Assembly (NCBI RefSeq): GCF_019355055.1
Contig: NZ_CP048411.1
Span: 2,259,501 to 2,323,500 of the forward strand
DNA from: Pseudomonas sp. MTM4
Lineage (GTDB): Bacteria > Pseudomonadota > Gammaproteobacteria > Pseudomonadales > Pseudomonadaceae
Reading direction: 5' to 3'
DNA: 64,000 nt
Shown here: positions 11,070-20,472 of the stretch, piece by piece
Layout: every line of letters starts with the position of its first letter
How positions within the stretch are numbered: the first letter of the stretch is position 1
Notes under the pieces: generated by a model
The model's database searches: none
Seen by the model: only the letters and a program-made list of their open reading frames with translations
Told to the model about the DNA's origin: nothing
Position numbers and translations under genes: made by a program

Positions 11070-12197
11070 ATGCCTATTCTCGAATCCCCGTATGCGCGCC
11101 TCGACCTGATCCGCCAGCCCGAGCAACCGAACGAACCGCTACAGGCGTTCGATGCCGCCGACGAGTATCTGCTCGCACATCTACACGCACAGGGGTTGCC
11201 GGCCGACGCGCGGGTGCTGGTACTCAATGACGGCTTCGGCGCCCTGGCCGCCTCGCTGGCACCGCACGCGAAGGTGACCAGCAGCGGCGACTCCCATCTC
11301 GCACACCTGGCGTTGCAGAAGAATCTGGCACGCAACGGCATGCCGGCCGACAGCGTTGCCTTCATGCCCGCCAGCCAAGTCGCCGGCGGCCCGTTCGATT
11401 TGGTGTTGATTCGCGTGCCCAAGACCCTGGCACTGCTGGAAGAACAGCTGATCCGTTTGTACGGCCAGCTGGCACCCGGCGCTCAGGTAATCGCCGCAGC
11501 GATGATCAAGCATCTACCGCGCGCGGCGGGCGATCTGCTGGAGAAATACGTCGGCCCGGTGCAGGCCTCGCTGGCGGTGAAGAAGGCCCGTTTGCTGACG
11601 GCGATACCCGTCGAAATACCGGTACCGGTATCGCCCTACCCCACGCGCTACCGTCTCGATCAGCCAGCCATCGAGTTGACCAACCACGCCAACCTGTTCT
11701 GTCGCGAAGACCTGGACATCGGCACGCGCGCCTTCCTGCCGCACCTGCCCAAGGCACTCGGCGATCTGCGCGTGGCGGATCTGGGCTGCGGCAACGGCGT
11801 GCTCGGCATCGTCTATGCGCTGAGCAACCCGCAGGCGCAACTGACGCTGGTGGATGAAAGCTATATGGCGGTGCAGTCGGCCCGCGAGAACTGGCAGGCG
11901 ATCCTCGGCGAACGCCCCGCTGACATTCGCGCTGGTGACGGTCTGGCCGAACAGCCGGCCGGCTCGCTGGATCTGGTGCTGTGCAACCCACCCTTTCACC
12001 AGCAACAGGTGGTCGGCGACTTCCTCGCCTGGCGCATGTTCACCCAGGCCAAGGCGGCGCTGAGCAAGGGCGGCGAGCTGTGGATCGTCGGTAACCGCCA
12101 TCTGGGTTATCACCTGAAACTCAAACGGCTGTTCGGCAAGGTCGAGCAAGTCGCGGCGACGCCCAAGTTCGTGATCCTGCGAGCGATCAAGGCGTGA
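11070..12197 (+). CDS. rlmG: 23S rRNA (guanine-N2) methyltransferase RlmG
   Basis: AdoMet-dependent enzyme that methylates G1835 (E. coli numbering) of 23S rRNA. The 375-aa protein has the RsmC/RlmG two-domain plan. The N-terminal half is a degenerate methyltransferase fold (LVLNDGFGALAASLAPH). The C-terminal half is the active domain, with SAM motif I VADLGCGNGVLGI and catalytic motif IV LVLCNPPFHQQQ. RsmC is the related alternative. The longer N-terminal domain and overall similarity to RlmG make me favour RlmG. REP repeats follow the gene. Confidence 0.85.
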   Translation: MPILESPYARLDLIRQPEQPNEPLQAFDAADEYLLAHLHAQGLPADARVLVLNDGFGALAASLAPHAKVTSSGDSHLAHLALQKNLARNGMPADSVAFMPASQVAGGPFDLVLIRVPKTLALLEEQLIRLYGQLAPGAQVIAAAMIKHLPRAAGDLLEKYVGPVQASLAVKKARLLTAIPVEIPVPVSPYPTRYRLDQPAIELTNHANLFCREDLDIGTRAFLPHLPKALGDLRVADLGCGNGVLGIVYALSNPQAQLTLVDESYMAVQSARENWQAILGERPADIRAGDGLAEQPAGSLDLVLCNPPFHQQQVVGDFLAWRMFTQAKAALSKGGELWIVGNRHLGYHLKLKRLFGKVEQVAATPKFVILRAIKA

Positions 12198-12223
12198 GCG
12201 AGGCACCGGTTCGCCTGAGCACG

Positions 12224-12355
12224 CAGGGTGGACCGGGCGGCGCTCCGCTTCAGACACCAGAGGCTGCCAGTATCTCTCTATGGTGGTGGGCTAAAGCCCA
12301 CCCTACGGGCTGTAGCGTTCCGCGCCCCCCAATGTAGGGTGGGCTTCAGCCCACC
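12224..12355. repeat. REP-like inverted pair between rlmG and the Mo-hydroxylase operon
   Basis: Two full palindromic units face each other at 12285-12306 (GGTGGGCTAAAGCCCACC, CTAC end) and 12334-12355 (GTAG start, GGTGGGCTTCAGCCCACC). A degenerate long-type copy lies at 12224-12256 (CAGGGTGGACC...GCTCCGCTTCAG). They fill the gap between convergent genes. Confidence 0.85.
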
Positions 12356-12381
12356 AGAGACGCTTACAGCTTCCAGCCGCC

Positions 12382-14586
12382 CTAGAGCAACTTATCCATC
12401 GTGATCGGCAGATCCCGTACCCGCTTGCCGGTGGCGTGGTAGATGGCATTGGCCACCGCTGCCGCGACACCGACATTGCCGATCTCGCCGACGCCCTTGG
12501 AGCCGAGCGCGTTGACAATCTCGTCTTTTTCCTCGACGAAGATCACGTCCACCTCACCGATATCGGCGTTCACCGGAACGTGATACTCGGAAAGGTTGTG
12601 GTTCATGTAGCGGCCCAGCGCGTGGTCGATCATGGTCTCCTCGTGCAGCGCCTGGCTGATGCCCCAGACCACGCCGCCAGCGATCTGGTTACCGGCTGTT
12701 TTCGGGTTAACAACGCGCCCGGCTGCCACAGCGCTGACCACGCGGCTCACCTTGACGGTACCCAACGTCTCGTCCACCCGCACTTCGACGAACACGGCCG
12801 AATGCGTGGCGGTGGAATATTCGTTGCGCTTCTCGCCCGGTTCGATACTCACCTCGGCCTCGAGTACGCCAGTGACCGCGACGACCTGCTCGATCTCGAC
12901 GCTGTGCGCAGGCGCCGCCTTCAGCCGCATCTGGCCGTCGACGAACTCCACGTCGTCGAGTTTGGCTCCGGTGAATGGCGACACCGGTGTCTGCTGCGCG
13001 GTATCCAGTATCTTCTGGCACAGCGCCTCGCAGGCTTGCTGCACGGCACTGCCCACTGAGGAAACAGTCGCCGAGCCGCCCTCCAGCGGAGCCTGGGAAA
13101 GGTTCGAATCGCCCAGGCGAAACTCCACGCGCTCCATCGGCAGGCCCATGGCGGCCGCTGCGATCTGGGTCATCACCGTGTAGGTGCCGGTGCCGATATC
13201 CGCCGTGGCGCTGCTAACCACGAGCCGGCCATCCGGCTCGATGCAGGCCTTGGCGCTGGCCGGCATCTGCATCGCCTCCCAGACGCCAGTGGCCAGTCCC
13301 CAGCCGATCAGCTGATTACCGTCGCGCATGGAACGCGGCTCCATCGACCGGCGCGACCAACCGAAGCGTTCGGCGCCCTGCTCGTAACACTGGCGCAGTT
13401 CCTTGCTGGAATAGGGCTTGTCCTCGTTACCGTTGCGCTCGGCATAGTTGGTCAGGCGCAGCGTTAGCGGATCGACCTTTGCCGCATAGGCCAGCTCATC
13501 CATGGCGCATTCCAGGGCGAATACGCCGATGGCCGCGCCGGGCGCGCGCATGTCCAGAGGGGTGTAAACGTCCAGCGGCACCAGCTGGTAATCCAGCTTC
13601 ACGTTGGGACATTGATAAAGCATCCCCGACCACTCGACTTCATGTTCGGTGAAGTCTTCGAACGACGACGTCTGGCCGATCGCCTGGTGGCTGATCGCCA
13701 CCAGCTGGCCGTTGGCCGCCGCGCCGATGGCAAAACGCTGCACGGTACGCGGGCGATAACCGAAGGTGAACATCTGCTGACGCTTGAGCGTGACGCGCAC
13801 CGAGCGCTTGAGCTTGAGCGCCGCCATCACTGCCAGCGGCAGCTGATGCTGCGGTCGCAAGCCGGAACCAAAAGCGCCGCCGACAAAGGGCGAAAGCACG
13901 CGGATCTTGCCCTCCATGCCGAACACACCTTCCACATAGCGCATGCAGTTCTGCACGCCCTGGGTCTTGTCGTAGATTTCCAGCTTGCCTTCAGGCAGGT
14001 AGTGAACGGTGGATGCGTGCGGCTCCATCGGGTTGTGATGTTCCACCGGCGTGCTGTATTCCAAATCGAGCCTGAGTGGTGCGCCACGCAGCGCGGCGTC
14101 CACGTCGCCGCGCGGTGGCGGCAGCTCGGCCGGCGCCTTGTGTGCGCTTTCCAGCTCACTGAGCAGATCGGTCCGGTGGGGCTCGCGATCGTATTCCACC
14201 CGCACCAGGCTGCCGGCATAACGGGCCAGCTCAAGGTTTTCCGCCACCACCAGCGCAATCGGCTGGCCGCTGTAGAGGATGCGGTCGTTGAACAGCGGAC
14301 GGAACGGCGAGCCCTCCGCCGCATCGTCGTCCTCGTAGGGTTCGTCATAGCTGGCGATTGGCGGGCGATTCTGGTGGGTCAGCACCAGCACCACGCCGGG
14401 CACCGCCTCGGCCGCGCTGGCATCGATGCTGACGATCCGACCACGAGCAATGCCGCTGTTGACGACGCTGCCGTAGAGCAGCCCCGGCACATGGAATTCG
14501 CCGGCATAGCGTGCCTGGCCGGTGACCTTGAGCGGTCCGTCGACGCGATCGATGGGCTGGCCAAAAGGGGAAGTGGCGGGTTTCAT
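12382..14586 (-). CDS. Molybdenum hydroxylase, molybdopterin-binding large subunit (PaoC/YagR-like)
   Basis: Catalytic subunit of a xanthine-oxidase-family enzyme, 734 aa. It holds the molybdenum cofactor and oxidises an aldehyde or N-heterocycle with water as the oxygen source. Visible: the N-terminal [21 protein letters not shown], the cofactor-binding GGAFGSGL and [20 protein letters not shown] segments, [19 protein letters not shown], and the base-catalyst Glu in [20 protein letters not shown] near the C-terminus. It is the last gene of a three-gene operon and overlaps the FAD subunit gene by 4 nt. The size and separate subunits match the PaoABC aldehyde oxidoreductase layout better than fused XDH. 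The purine permease next door leaves a purine substrate possible. Confidence 0.9.
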   Translation of the reverse strand: MKPATSPFGQPIDRVDGPLKVTGQARYAGEFHVPGLLYGSVVNSGIARGRIVSIDASAAEAVPGVVLVLTHQNRPPIASYDEPYEDDDAAEGSPFRPLFNDRILYSGQPIALVVAENLELARYAGSLVRVEYDREPHRTDLLSELESAHKAPAELPPPRGDVDAALRGAPLRLDLEYSTPVEHHNPMEPHASTVHYLPEGKLEIYDKTQGVQNCMRYVEGVFGMEGKIRVLSPFVGGAFGSGLRPQHQLPLAVMAALKLKRSVRVTLKRQQMFTFGYRPRTVQRFAIGAAANGQLVAISHQAIGQTSSFEDFTEHEVEWSGMLYQCPNVKLDYQLVPLDVYTPLDMRAPGAAIGVFALECAMDELAYAAKVDPLTLRLTNYAERNGNEDKPYSSKELRQCYEQGAERFGWSRRSMEPRSMRDGNQLIGWGLATGVWEAMQMPASAKACIEPDGRLVVSSATADIGTGTYTVMTQIAAAAMGLPMERVEFRLGDSNLSQAPLEGGSATVSSVGSAVQQACEALCQKILDTAQQTPVSPFTGAKLDDVEFVDGQMRLKAAPAHSVEIEQVVAVTGVLEAEVSIEPGEKRNEYSTATHSAVFVEVRVDETLGTVKVSRVVSAVAAGRVVNPKTAGNQIAGGVVWGISQALHEETMIDHALGRYMNHNLSEYHVPVNADIGEVDVIFVEEKDEIVNALGSKGVGEIGNVGVAAAVANAIYHATGKRVRDLPITMDKLL

Positions 14587-15569
14587 CGGGCGGCTCCTTT
14601 GGCGGCGTCGGTCAGGGCGCGGACGATGGCGCGCCGGCTCAGCTCGATCTTGAAGGCGTTGTGCTCGAAGCCGCTGGCGCCTTCGAGCAGGGCATCGGCC
14701 GCTGCGGTGAAGGCGGGCTCATCCGGCGCCTTGCCGATCAGCAGCGCTTCAGCTTCATGCTTGCGCCACGGCTTATGCGCCACGCCGCCCATGGCGATGC
14801 GGGCGCTGCGAATGGTGTCGCCGTCCAGCTCCAGCGCGGCTGCGACCGAGACCAGTGCAAAGGCATAGGAGGCGCGGTCACGCAACTTGAGGTAGCTGCA
14901 ATGTGCGGAAAAGCCCTGCGCAGGCAACTCGACTGCAGTGATCAGTTCGCCCTCGGCCAGCGTGTTGTCGCGCTCCGGCGTCTCATCGGGCAAGCGATGG
15001 AAATCAGCAAAGGCAATACGCCGCTCGCCCTGCGGGCCCTGCACAATCACTACGGCCTCCAGTGCCGCCAGAGCCACGCACATGTCGGAGGGATGCACCG
15101 CGATGCAGGCCTCGCTGTGGCCGAGAATCGCGTGAATGCGATTGAGGCCATCACGCGCCGGGCAGCCGCTGCCGGGCTCACGTTTGTTGCACGGCGTGGT
15201 GCTGTCATAAAAGTAGTAACAACGGGTGCGCTGCAATAGGTTGCCGCCAGTGGTGGCCATGTTGCGCAGCTGCGGCGAGGCGCCGGCGAGAATCGCTTGG
15301 GACAGCAGCGGATAGTGTTGTTGCACCCGCGGATGCCAGGCCAGATCCGAATTGCTCACCAGTGCGCCGATACGTAGACCGCCATCGGCAGTTTCCTCGA
15401 TATCACTCATCGGCAGCTGGGTGATGTCGATCAGCTGCGCCGGACGGGTAACGTTTTCCTTCATCAGATCGAGCAGATTGGTGCCGCCGGCGATATAGCG
15501 GCTGTCCGGGCGAAACAGACTTATGGCTTCGTCGATCGCGGCGGGGCGCGCATAGCTGAAAGGGTTCAC
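14583..15569 (-). CDS. Molybdenum hydroxylase, FAD-binding subunit (PaoB/YagS-like)
   Basis: Middle electron-transfer subunit, 328 aa, of the CoxM/FAD_binding_5 family. The FAD-binding motifs [17 protein letters not shown] and [14 protein letters not shown] are present. A cysteine-rich insertion follows (CYYF...[16 protein letters not shown]), the feature that carries an extra [4Fe-4S] cluster in PaoB. Its presence supports the Pao rather than the classical XdhB subtype. It overlaps the 2Fe-2S subunit gene by 4 nt upstream and the large-subunit gene by 4 nt downstream, so the three are translationally coupled. Confidence 0.9.
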   Translation of the reverse strand: MNPFSYARPAAIDEAISLFRPDSRYIAGGTNLLDLMKENVTRPAQLIDITQLPMSDIEETADGGLRIGALVSNSDLAWHPRVQQHYPLLSQAILAGASPQLRNMATTGGNLLQRTRCYYFYDSTTPCNKREPGSGCPARDGLNRIHAILGHSEACIAVHPSDMCVALAALEAVVIVQGPQGERRIAFADFHRLPDETPERDNTLAEGELITAVELPAQGFSAHCSYLKLRDRASYAFALVSVAAALELDGDTIRSARIAMGGVAHKPWRKHEAEALLIGKAPDEPAFTAAADALLEGASGFEHNAFKIELSRRAIVRALTDAAKGAAR

Positions 15570-16099
15570 GGCTTCACCTCCCGCACGGCAGTCAGGCGGT
15601 CGCGGGTCTGCGGCATCGCGTCTTCAATGGCGGCGAGGATGTTCGGATAGGCGCCGCAGCGGCACAGGTTGCCGCTCATCTGTTCGCGTAGCTCATCGCG
15701 TGTCCGAGCGTGACCTTCGGCGACCAGCCCCACCGCCGAGCAGATCTGCCCTGGCGTGCAATAGCCGCACTGAAAGGCGTCGTGGCTGACGAAGGCAGCC
15801 TGCATCGGATGCAGTTCTTCGCCTCGGGCCAAGCCCTCGATAGTGGTCAGCTGCGCACCGTCGTGCATGATCGCCAGGGTCAGGCAGGAATTGATCCGTT
15901 TGCCATTGAGCAACACCGTACAGGCGCCGCATTGACCGTGGTCGCAGCCCTTTTTGGTCCCGGTCAATGACAGCTGTTCGCGCAGCAGATCGAGCAGCGT
16001 GGTCCAGGGATAGACCTCGACTTGGCGGCTCTCGCCATTCAATTCAAGGGTAATGGAGCAGGCGGCAATCCCACCTGCAGCGGAAGATGTTTCGCTCAT
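15566..16099 (-). CDS. Molybdenum hydroxylase, 2Fe-2S subunit (PaoA/YagT-like)
   Basis: First gene of the operon, 177 aa, carrying two [2Fe-2S] clusters. The N-terminal plant-ferredoxin-type motif is [18 protein letters not shown] with a further Cys in INSCLTL. The C-terminal all-helical domain has [14 protein letters not shown] and [15 protein letters not shown]. coli PaoA carries a Tat signal peptide. Here the N-terminus ([20 protein letters not shown]) has no twin-arginine signal, so the complex is probably cytoplasmic. No XdhC/PaoD-type maturation factor lies in the window. The gene is divergent from the permease at 16455. Confidence 0.92.
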   Translation of the reverse strand: MSETSSAAGGIAACSITLELNGESRQVEVYPWTTLLDLLREQLSLTGTKKGCDHGQCGACTVLLNGKRINSCLTLAIMHDGAQLTTIEGLARGEELHPMQAAFVSHDAFQCGYCTPGQICSAVGLVAEGHARTRDELREQMSGNLCRCGAYPNILAAIEDAMPQTRDRLTAVREVKP

Positions 16100-16454
16100 G
16101 GCAGCCTCACGGTTCGGGAGTCATCCGCGACCTGTTCTGCGCAGGTTCGCCGAGGACCTCAGGCATCTGGTGCGCTGTCCGTGCGTCTTGGCGTACGACT
16201 GCCCAGGCGGGAAGAACGTTCAGCCGGATGACGGGGTGGCCAGTGAGCGAATGCCGGTAGACGATGGCAATCGATGTGCCAGCTGGCGAAACCCGCTGGT
16301 CACGCAATGGGAAATTCAACCCGCCGCGGGGCCGGTGTAAGATGCGCCGCCTTGGCGAGTAACCCGCTTATAGGCTTTGCTGTAGCGAGACTGCCCCCGA
16401 GAGGCAGACATCACCCAACCGCCAGGCCACGACCGGCACACAAGGGGATTCACC
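16100..16454. other. Divergent control region, no gene
   Basis: This 355-bp gap separates the divergent Mo-hydroxylase operon and the purine permease and must hold both promoters. I see an AAGGGG ribosome-binding site before the permease ATG and a small CTGCC/GGCAG hairpin at about 16390-16407. I recognise no known riboswitch, no good regulator palindrome and no protein-like frame. Confidence 0.5.
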
Positions 16455-17750
16455 ATGCTGGAGAAGCTGTTCCAACTGAAGGCGCACAACACCACGCTGC
16501 GCACCGAGGTTTTGGCCGGTATCACCACCTTCCTGACGATGGCCTACATCCTCTTCGTCAACCCGAGCATCCTCGCCGAAACCGGCATGGATCACGGCGC
16601 GGTGTTCGTCGCTACCTGTCTCGCCGGTGCCATCGGTTCGGCAATCATGGGGCTGCTGGCCAACTACCCGATCGCGCTGGCGCCGGGCATGGGCCTGAAC
16701 GCCTTCTTCACCTACACCGTGGTGCTGACCATGGGTTACACCTGGCAGACGGCGCTGGGTGCAGTGTTTCTCTCCGGTGCGATCTTCTTCCTGCTGTCGA
16801 TCTTCAAGATCCGTGAATGGATCATCAACAGCATTCCACTGCCCCTGCGCGCCGGCATTGCGGCAGGCATTGGCCTGTTCCTGGCGATCATCGCGCTGAA
16901 GAACGCCGGCATCGTGGTGGACAACCCGGCCACCCTGGTGGGCCTGGGCGACCTTTCTGCCGGCGGCCCCCTGCTGGCCTGCCTGGGCTTCTTCGTCATC
17001 GCTGCGCTGGCGTACCGCAAGGTCACCGGCGCGGTGATGATTGGCATCCTGCTGGTGACCGGCCTGTCGATCCTGCTCGGGCTGTCGGAGCTCGATGCCG
17101 TGGTCTCGATGCCGCCATCGCTGGCGCCGACCTTCATGCAGCTGGATATCGCCGGCGCGCTGGATATCGGCCTGATCAGCGTGATCTTCGCCTTTCTCTT
17201 CGTCGATCTGTTCGACACCTCCGGCACCCTGATCGGCGTGGCACAGAAGGCCAATCTGCTGGACAAGGACGGCAAGATGCCGCGCCTGGGCCGCGCCCTG
17301 CTGGCCGATAGCACCGCGACCATGGCCGGTGCGGCGCTCGGCACCTCCACCACCACCAGCTACATCGAATCCGCCGCCGGCATCAGTACCGGCGGCCGCA
17401 CCGGCTTGACCGCCTGCGTGGTCGCGCTGCTTTTCCTGCTCAGCCTGTTCTTCGCGCCGCTGGCCGGTGCCGTGCCGGCTTATGCCACGGCGCCGGCCCT
17501 GCTGTTCGTCGCCGTGCTGATGATGAGCAGCCTGGCCGGCATCGACTGGGACGACATGACCGTCGCCGCGCCGGTGGTGGTTGCCGCCCTGGCCATGCCG
17601 CTGACCTTCTCCATCGCCAACGGCATCGCCTTCGGCTTCATCGCCTGGACCGCGGTCAAGCTGCTGGCCGGTCGCTGGCGCGAACTGAGCCCGGCAATGT
17701 GGATCCTGTCGATTCTGTTCGTGATCAAGCTGGGCTTTTTCAACGGCTGA
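16455..17750 (+). CDS. AzgA/PbuG-type purine (adenine/guanine/hypoxanthine) permease
   Basis: NCS2-superfamily proton symporter for purine bases, 431 aa with about 12-14 hydrophobic segments. Hallmarks are the N-terminal NTTLRTEVLAGITTFLTMAY, the APGMGLNAFFTYTVV motif of the AzgA branch, and the LFDTSGTLIGVAQKA and TSTTTSYIESAAGI segments. An AAGGGGA ribosome-binding site precedes the ATG. It is divergent from a molybdenum hydroxylase, a layout consistent with purine-base scavenging and oxidation, although the hydroxylase substrate is not proved. REP repeats follow. Confidence 0.92.
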   Translation: MLEKLFQLKAHNTTLRTEVLAGITTFLTMAYILFVNPSILAETGMDHGAVFVATCLAGAIGSAIMGLLANYPIALAPGMGLNAFFTYTVVLTMGYTWQTALGAVFLSGAIFFLLSIFKIREWIINSIPLPLRAGIAAGIGLFLAIIALKNAGIVVDNPATLVGLGDLSAGGPLLACLGFFVIAALAYRKVTGAVMIGILLVTGLSILLGLSELDAVVSMPPSLAPTFMQLDIAGALDIGLISVIFAFLFVDLFDTSGTLIGVAQKANLLDKDGKMPRLGRALLADSTATMAGAALGTSTTTSYIESAAGISTGGRTGLTACVVALLFLLSLFFAPLAGAVPAYATAPALLFVAVLMMSSLAGIDWDDMTVAAPVVVAALAMPLTFSIANGIAFGFIAWTAVKLLAGRWRELSPAMWILSILFVIKLGFFNG

Positions 17751-17763
17751 GCTTGCGGTGTTG

Positions 17764-17894
17764 TCGGTGGGCTGAAGCGGACCGCCGCTCGGTCCGCCCT
17801 ACGAGGTCATGCACTGTTATCGGTGGGCTAAAGCCCACCCTACAAGGCCATGCACGGTAGCGTGGGCCGGGCGGCGGTCCGCTTCAAGCCCACC
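17764..17894. repeat. REP-like repeat cluster upstream of trmA
   Basis: Three units: a long type at 17764-17802 (CGGTGGGCTGAAGCGG start, CGCCCTAC end), a short type at 17822-17843 (GGTGGGCTAAAGCCCACC, CTAC end) and an inverted long type at 17857-17894 (GTAGCGTGGGCC start, AAGCCCACC end). The rest of the 301-bp gap up to trmA (17895-18051) is GC-rich with no recognised gene. The trmA promoter must lie there. Confidence 0.85.
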
Positions 17895-18051
17895 TTTTCC
17901 GCCCCATCCCGCCCCACCTCACCCACCCGCAGCCCCTGACAATACCGCCCCAGCTCCGTACAATCGGCGCCCCCATCGGTGGGCGCGAGCCCAGCCTTCG
18001 TCATCGATCGCCGCGCGGACACGCCGCGGCCACCACGCAACGGCCGCCACC

Positions 18052-19143
18052 ATGACTCATCTTCGCTTCGACCCCGCCACCTACGACACTCAACTCGCCA
18101 CCAAGGCCGAGCGGCTGCGCGAGCTGCTGACGCCGTTCGACGCGCCGGCGCCGGAAGTCTTCGATTCGCCGCGCGAGCACTACCGGCTGCGCACCGAATT
18201 CCGTCTGTGGCGCGAGGCTGGTCAGCGCCACTACGCCATGTTCGAGCCGGGCGATAACCGAACGCCGATCCTGATCGACGACTTTCCTATCGCCAGCCGC
18301 CGCATCAACGAGTTGATGCCGCAACTGAAAGCCGCCTGGCAGGCCAGCGAAGCACTGAGTTTCAAGCTGTTCCAGGTGGAATTTCTCACCACCCTGGCGG
18401 GCGATGCACTGATCACCCTCGCCTATCATCGTCCGCTGGACGAGGCCTGGCAGACCGCCGCCGAGCAGTTGAGCGAGGAACTGGGCGCGAGCATCGTCGG
18501 CCGCTCGCGCGGCAAGCGCATCGTCATCGGCCGTGATTACGTGGAAGAGGAACTGGTGGTGGCTGGCCGCAGCTTCCGCTATCGCCAGCCGGAAGGCGCC
18601 TTTACCCAGCCCAACGGCAAGGTCTGCCAGAAGATGCTGAACTGGGCTTTCGAAGCACTGGGCCAGCGCAACGACGACCTGCTGGAGCTCTACTGCGGCA
18701 ACGGCAACTTCACCCTGCCGCTGGCCACCCACGTGCGTAAAGTGCTGGCCACCGAGATCAGCAAGTCCTCGGTGAATGCCGCACTAAGCAACCTCGACGA
18801 CAATGGCATCGACAACGTCAGCCTGGTGCGCCTCTCGGCCGAGGAACTGACCCAGGCGCTGAACGAGGTGCGCCCGTTCCGCCGGCTGGCTGACATCGAC
18901 CTGAAGAGCTATGACTTCGGCAGCGTTTTCGTCGACCCGCCCCGCGCCGGCATGGATCCGGACACCTGCGAACTGACGCGCCGCTTCGAGCGCATCCTCT
19001 ACATTTCCTGCAATCCCGAGACGCTGGCGCAGAACATCGCCCTGCTACACGACACTCATCGCATCGAACGCTGCGCGCTGTTCGACCAATTCCCCTATAC
19101 CCACCACATGGAATCGGGCGTGCTGCTGGTGCGCCGCGGCTAA
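18052..19143 (+). CDS. trmA: tRNA (uracil-5-)-methyltransferase
   Basis: Makes m5U54 in the T loop of tRNAs using AdoMet. The ATG at 18052 ([19 protein letters not shown]) gives 363 aa, the family length. The frame upstream to 17809 is proline-rich, runs through REP repeats and is not part of the gene. Motifs are the AdoMet-binding [25 protein letters not shown], and the nucleophile region [13 protein letters not shown] with its catalytic Cys. It is convergent with the DUF4345-like gene, 32 nt away. Confidence 0.96.
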   Translation: MTHLRFDPATYDTQLATKAERLRELLTPFDAPAPEVFDSPREHYRLRTEFRLWREAGQRHYAMFEPGDNRTPILIDDFPIASRRINELMPQLKAAWQASEALSFKLFQVEFLTTLAGDALITLAYHRPLDEAWQTAAEQLSEELGASIVGRSRGKRIVIGRDYVEEELVVAGRSFRYRQPEGAFTQPNGKVCQKMLNWAFEALGQRNDDLLELYCGNGNFTLPLATHVRKVLATEISKSSVNAALSNLDDNGIDNVSLVRLSAEELTQALNEVRPFRRLADIDLKSYDFGSVFVDPPRAGMDPDTCELTRRFERILYISCNPETLAQNIALLHDTHRIERCALFDQFPYTHHMESGVLLVRRG

Positions 19144-19175
19144 CGCCTGAACCGAGCAGCAACGCTGCGGACTGG

Positions 19176-19766
19176 TTATCTGACGGGCGAATCCGAGGGA
19201 GTTTTCAGCGGTGGGCCGTCTGGATCACCCCGCCGAAACGGCTCAAGCCCTGACGCAGGCTCATGGTCGGCTGGCGCCGCTGGTCCGTCACCCAGGCGAA
19301 ACGGCTTGGGCGGCCCGTCATCGATCGGGGGCCGTTTGGGCCGGGGTTCCACTTCTGGCTCGGCAACAGGCACACCCACCGAGCGTTCACGCATCAGCAG
19401 CAACGCGACTGCAGCGAGCAACGCGGCACCTACCCGATAGATCAACGAGGCCAGGTCGAAACCAATCAACTCACCGCCGTCCAGCCACAAGGATCCAAGC
19501 CGCCCCGCAACCAGCGCCAGCATGGTGATCACCAGCATCGTCAGCGCCGCCCGGACACGCTCCGGCGCGCGCATGGCCCAGAGCAGAAACAGCGCCAGCC
19601 CCAACTGCAACCCACCGTAATAGACGCGCATATGGCTGACCGAGGCGGTCTCCATCAGCAGCATCCCGTTCAGATTGGCCATCTCATAAGGCCACAGCCA
19701 ATAAGCCAGGCTCAAACCAATCATGACCACGGCCTGAACAATCAGAACGAAACGGGCAAAACGCAT
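19176..19766 (-). CDS. DUF4345-like membrane protein
   Basis: Conserved inner-membrane protein of unknown function, 196 aa from the ATG at 19766. Four hydrophobic helices cover about residues 5-130 (ARFVLIVQAVVMIGLSLAYW, a YYGGLQLGLALFLLWAMRA segment, LTMLVITMLALVAGRLGS, LIYRVGAALLAAVALLLM). A proline- and charge-rich cytoplasmic tail of about 60 residues follows, unusual for the family and probably disordered. The much longer open frame running up to 20657 is a shadow of the two plus-strand genes there. Function not recognised. Confidence 0.8.
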   Translation of the reverse strand: MRFARFVLIVQAVVMIGLSLAYWLWPYEMANLNGMLLMETASVSHMRVYYGGLQLGLALFLLWAMRAPERVRAALTMLVITMLALVAGRLGSLWLDGGELIGFDLASLIYRVGAALLAAVALLLMRERSVGVPVAEPEVEPRPKRPPIDDGPPKPFRLGDGPAAPADHEPASGLEPFRRGDPDGPPLKTPSDSPVR

Positions 19767-19796
19767 CGAAAACTCTCCTGATAGCGGCTGCGCACC

Positions 19797-19842
19797 ACAG
19801 TGGTCATCGGACCGAAACGCCCCGCTTTGGTTCGCCCTACAA
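19797..19842. repeat. Degenerate REP-like copy
   Basis: A decayed long-type unit (GGTCATCGGACCGAAACGCC...GGTTCGCCCTAC) in the gap between the DUF4345-like gene and the DUF411 gene. It keeps the CGCCCTAC end and the inverted GGACCG/GGTTCG arms. Confidence 0.45.
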
Positions 19843-19946
19843 CTAATCAATGCGCCCGAAACTGCGACATTTGCACACAGACCGGTACTTGGGCACCAGG
19901 GCGTCTTGGCGGTATGCTGCCGCGAATCCCGCCCGGAGGAATTTCC

Positions 19947-20381
19947 ATGCGCCGTCTTCTGTTCGCTACCGCCCTTTTCGCCAGCCTTGCTCAGGCAGCC
20001 GAGCCCATCGCCATCGATGTACACCGCGACGCCAACTGTGGCTGCTGCAAGTCCTGGATCAAGCATCTCGAGGAAAACGGCTTCGAAGTGAACGATCACG
20101 TCGAAACCGACATGGCATCGGTCAAAGCCAAGCTTGGCGTGCCGCACCGCCTGGGCTCCTGCCACACCGGCGTGATCGACGGCAAGTTCGTCGAAGGCCA
20201 TGTACCTGCTAGCGATATTCTCAAGCTTCGCGCTCAGCCGGATCTGATAGGCGCGGCTGTGCCCGGCATGCCCATGGGCTCCCCAGGTATGGAGATGGGC
20301 GACCGCAAGGATGCCTACCAGGTCATTGGCCTGAGCAAAGACGGCGACCAGTCGGTACTCACCGACTACCCGGTGCGTTGA
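19947..20381 (+). CDS. DUF411 periplasmic metal-binding-type protein
   Basis: Exported 144-aa protein. The signal peptide is MRRLLFATALFASLAQA. The mature part begins AEPIAIDVHRDANCGCCKSW, with the thioredoxin-fold-like CGCC motif of DUF411, and ends with conserved SCHTGVIDGKFVEGHVPASDI. DUF411 proteins are often found with copper-resistance genes, and a metal role is plausible but not shown. A methionine-rich stretch (PGMPMGSPGMEMGD) could add copper ligands. The ATG at 19947 has a GGAGGA ribosome-binding site 7 nt upstream. The frame upstream of it is non-coding. Confidence 0.88.
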   Translation: MRRLLFATALFASLAQAAEPIAIDVHRDANCGCCKSWIKHLEENGFEVNDHVETDMASVKAKLGVPHRLGSCHTGVIDGKFVEGHVPASDILKLRAQPDLIGAAVPGMPMGSPGMEMGDRKDAYQVIGLSKDGDQSVLTDYPVR

Positions 20382-20472
20382 ACGAAAACAGACGAAGCGC
20401 AAGCCGCCGGCTGAATTAGCGGCCAACACGAGAGGTCTATCCACCAGCACTGTCTGGTAGAAGGACTCATGT

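Noticed and set aside
16320..16454. Purine or xanthine riboswitch before the permease
   Set aside because: I could not find the conserved core of any known purine-class riboswitch. Only a small 5-bp hairpin is visible.
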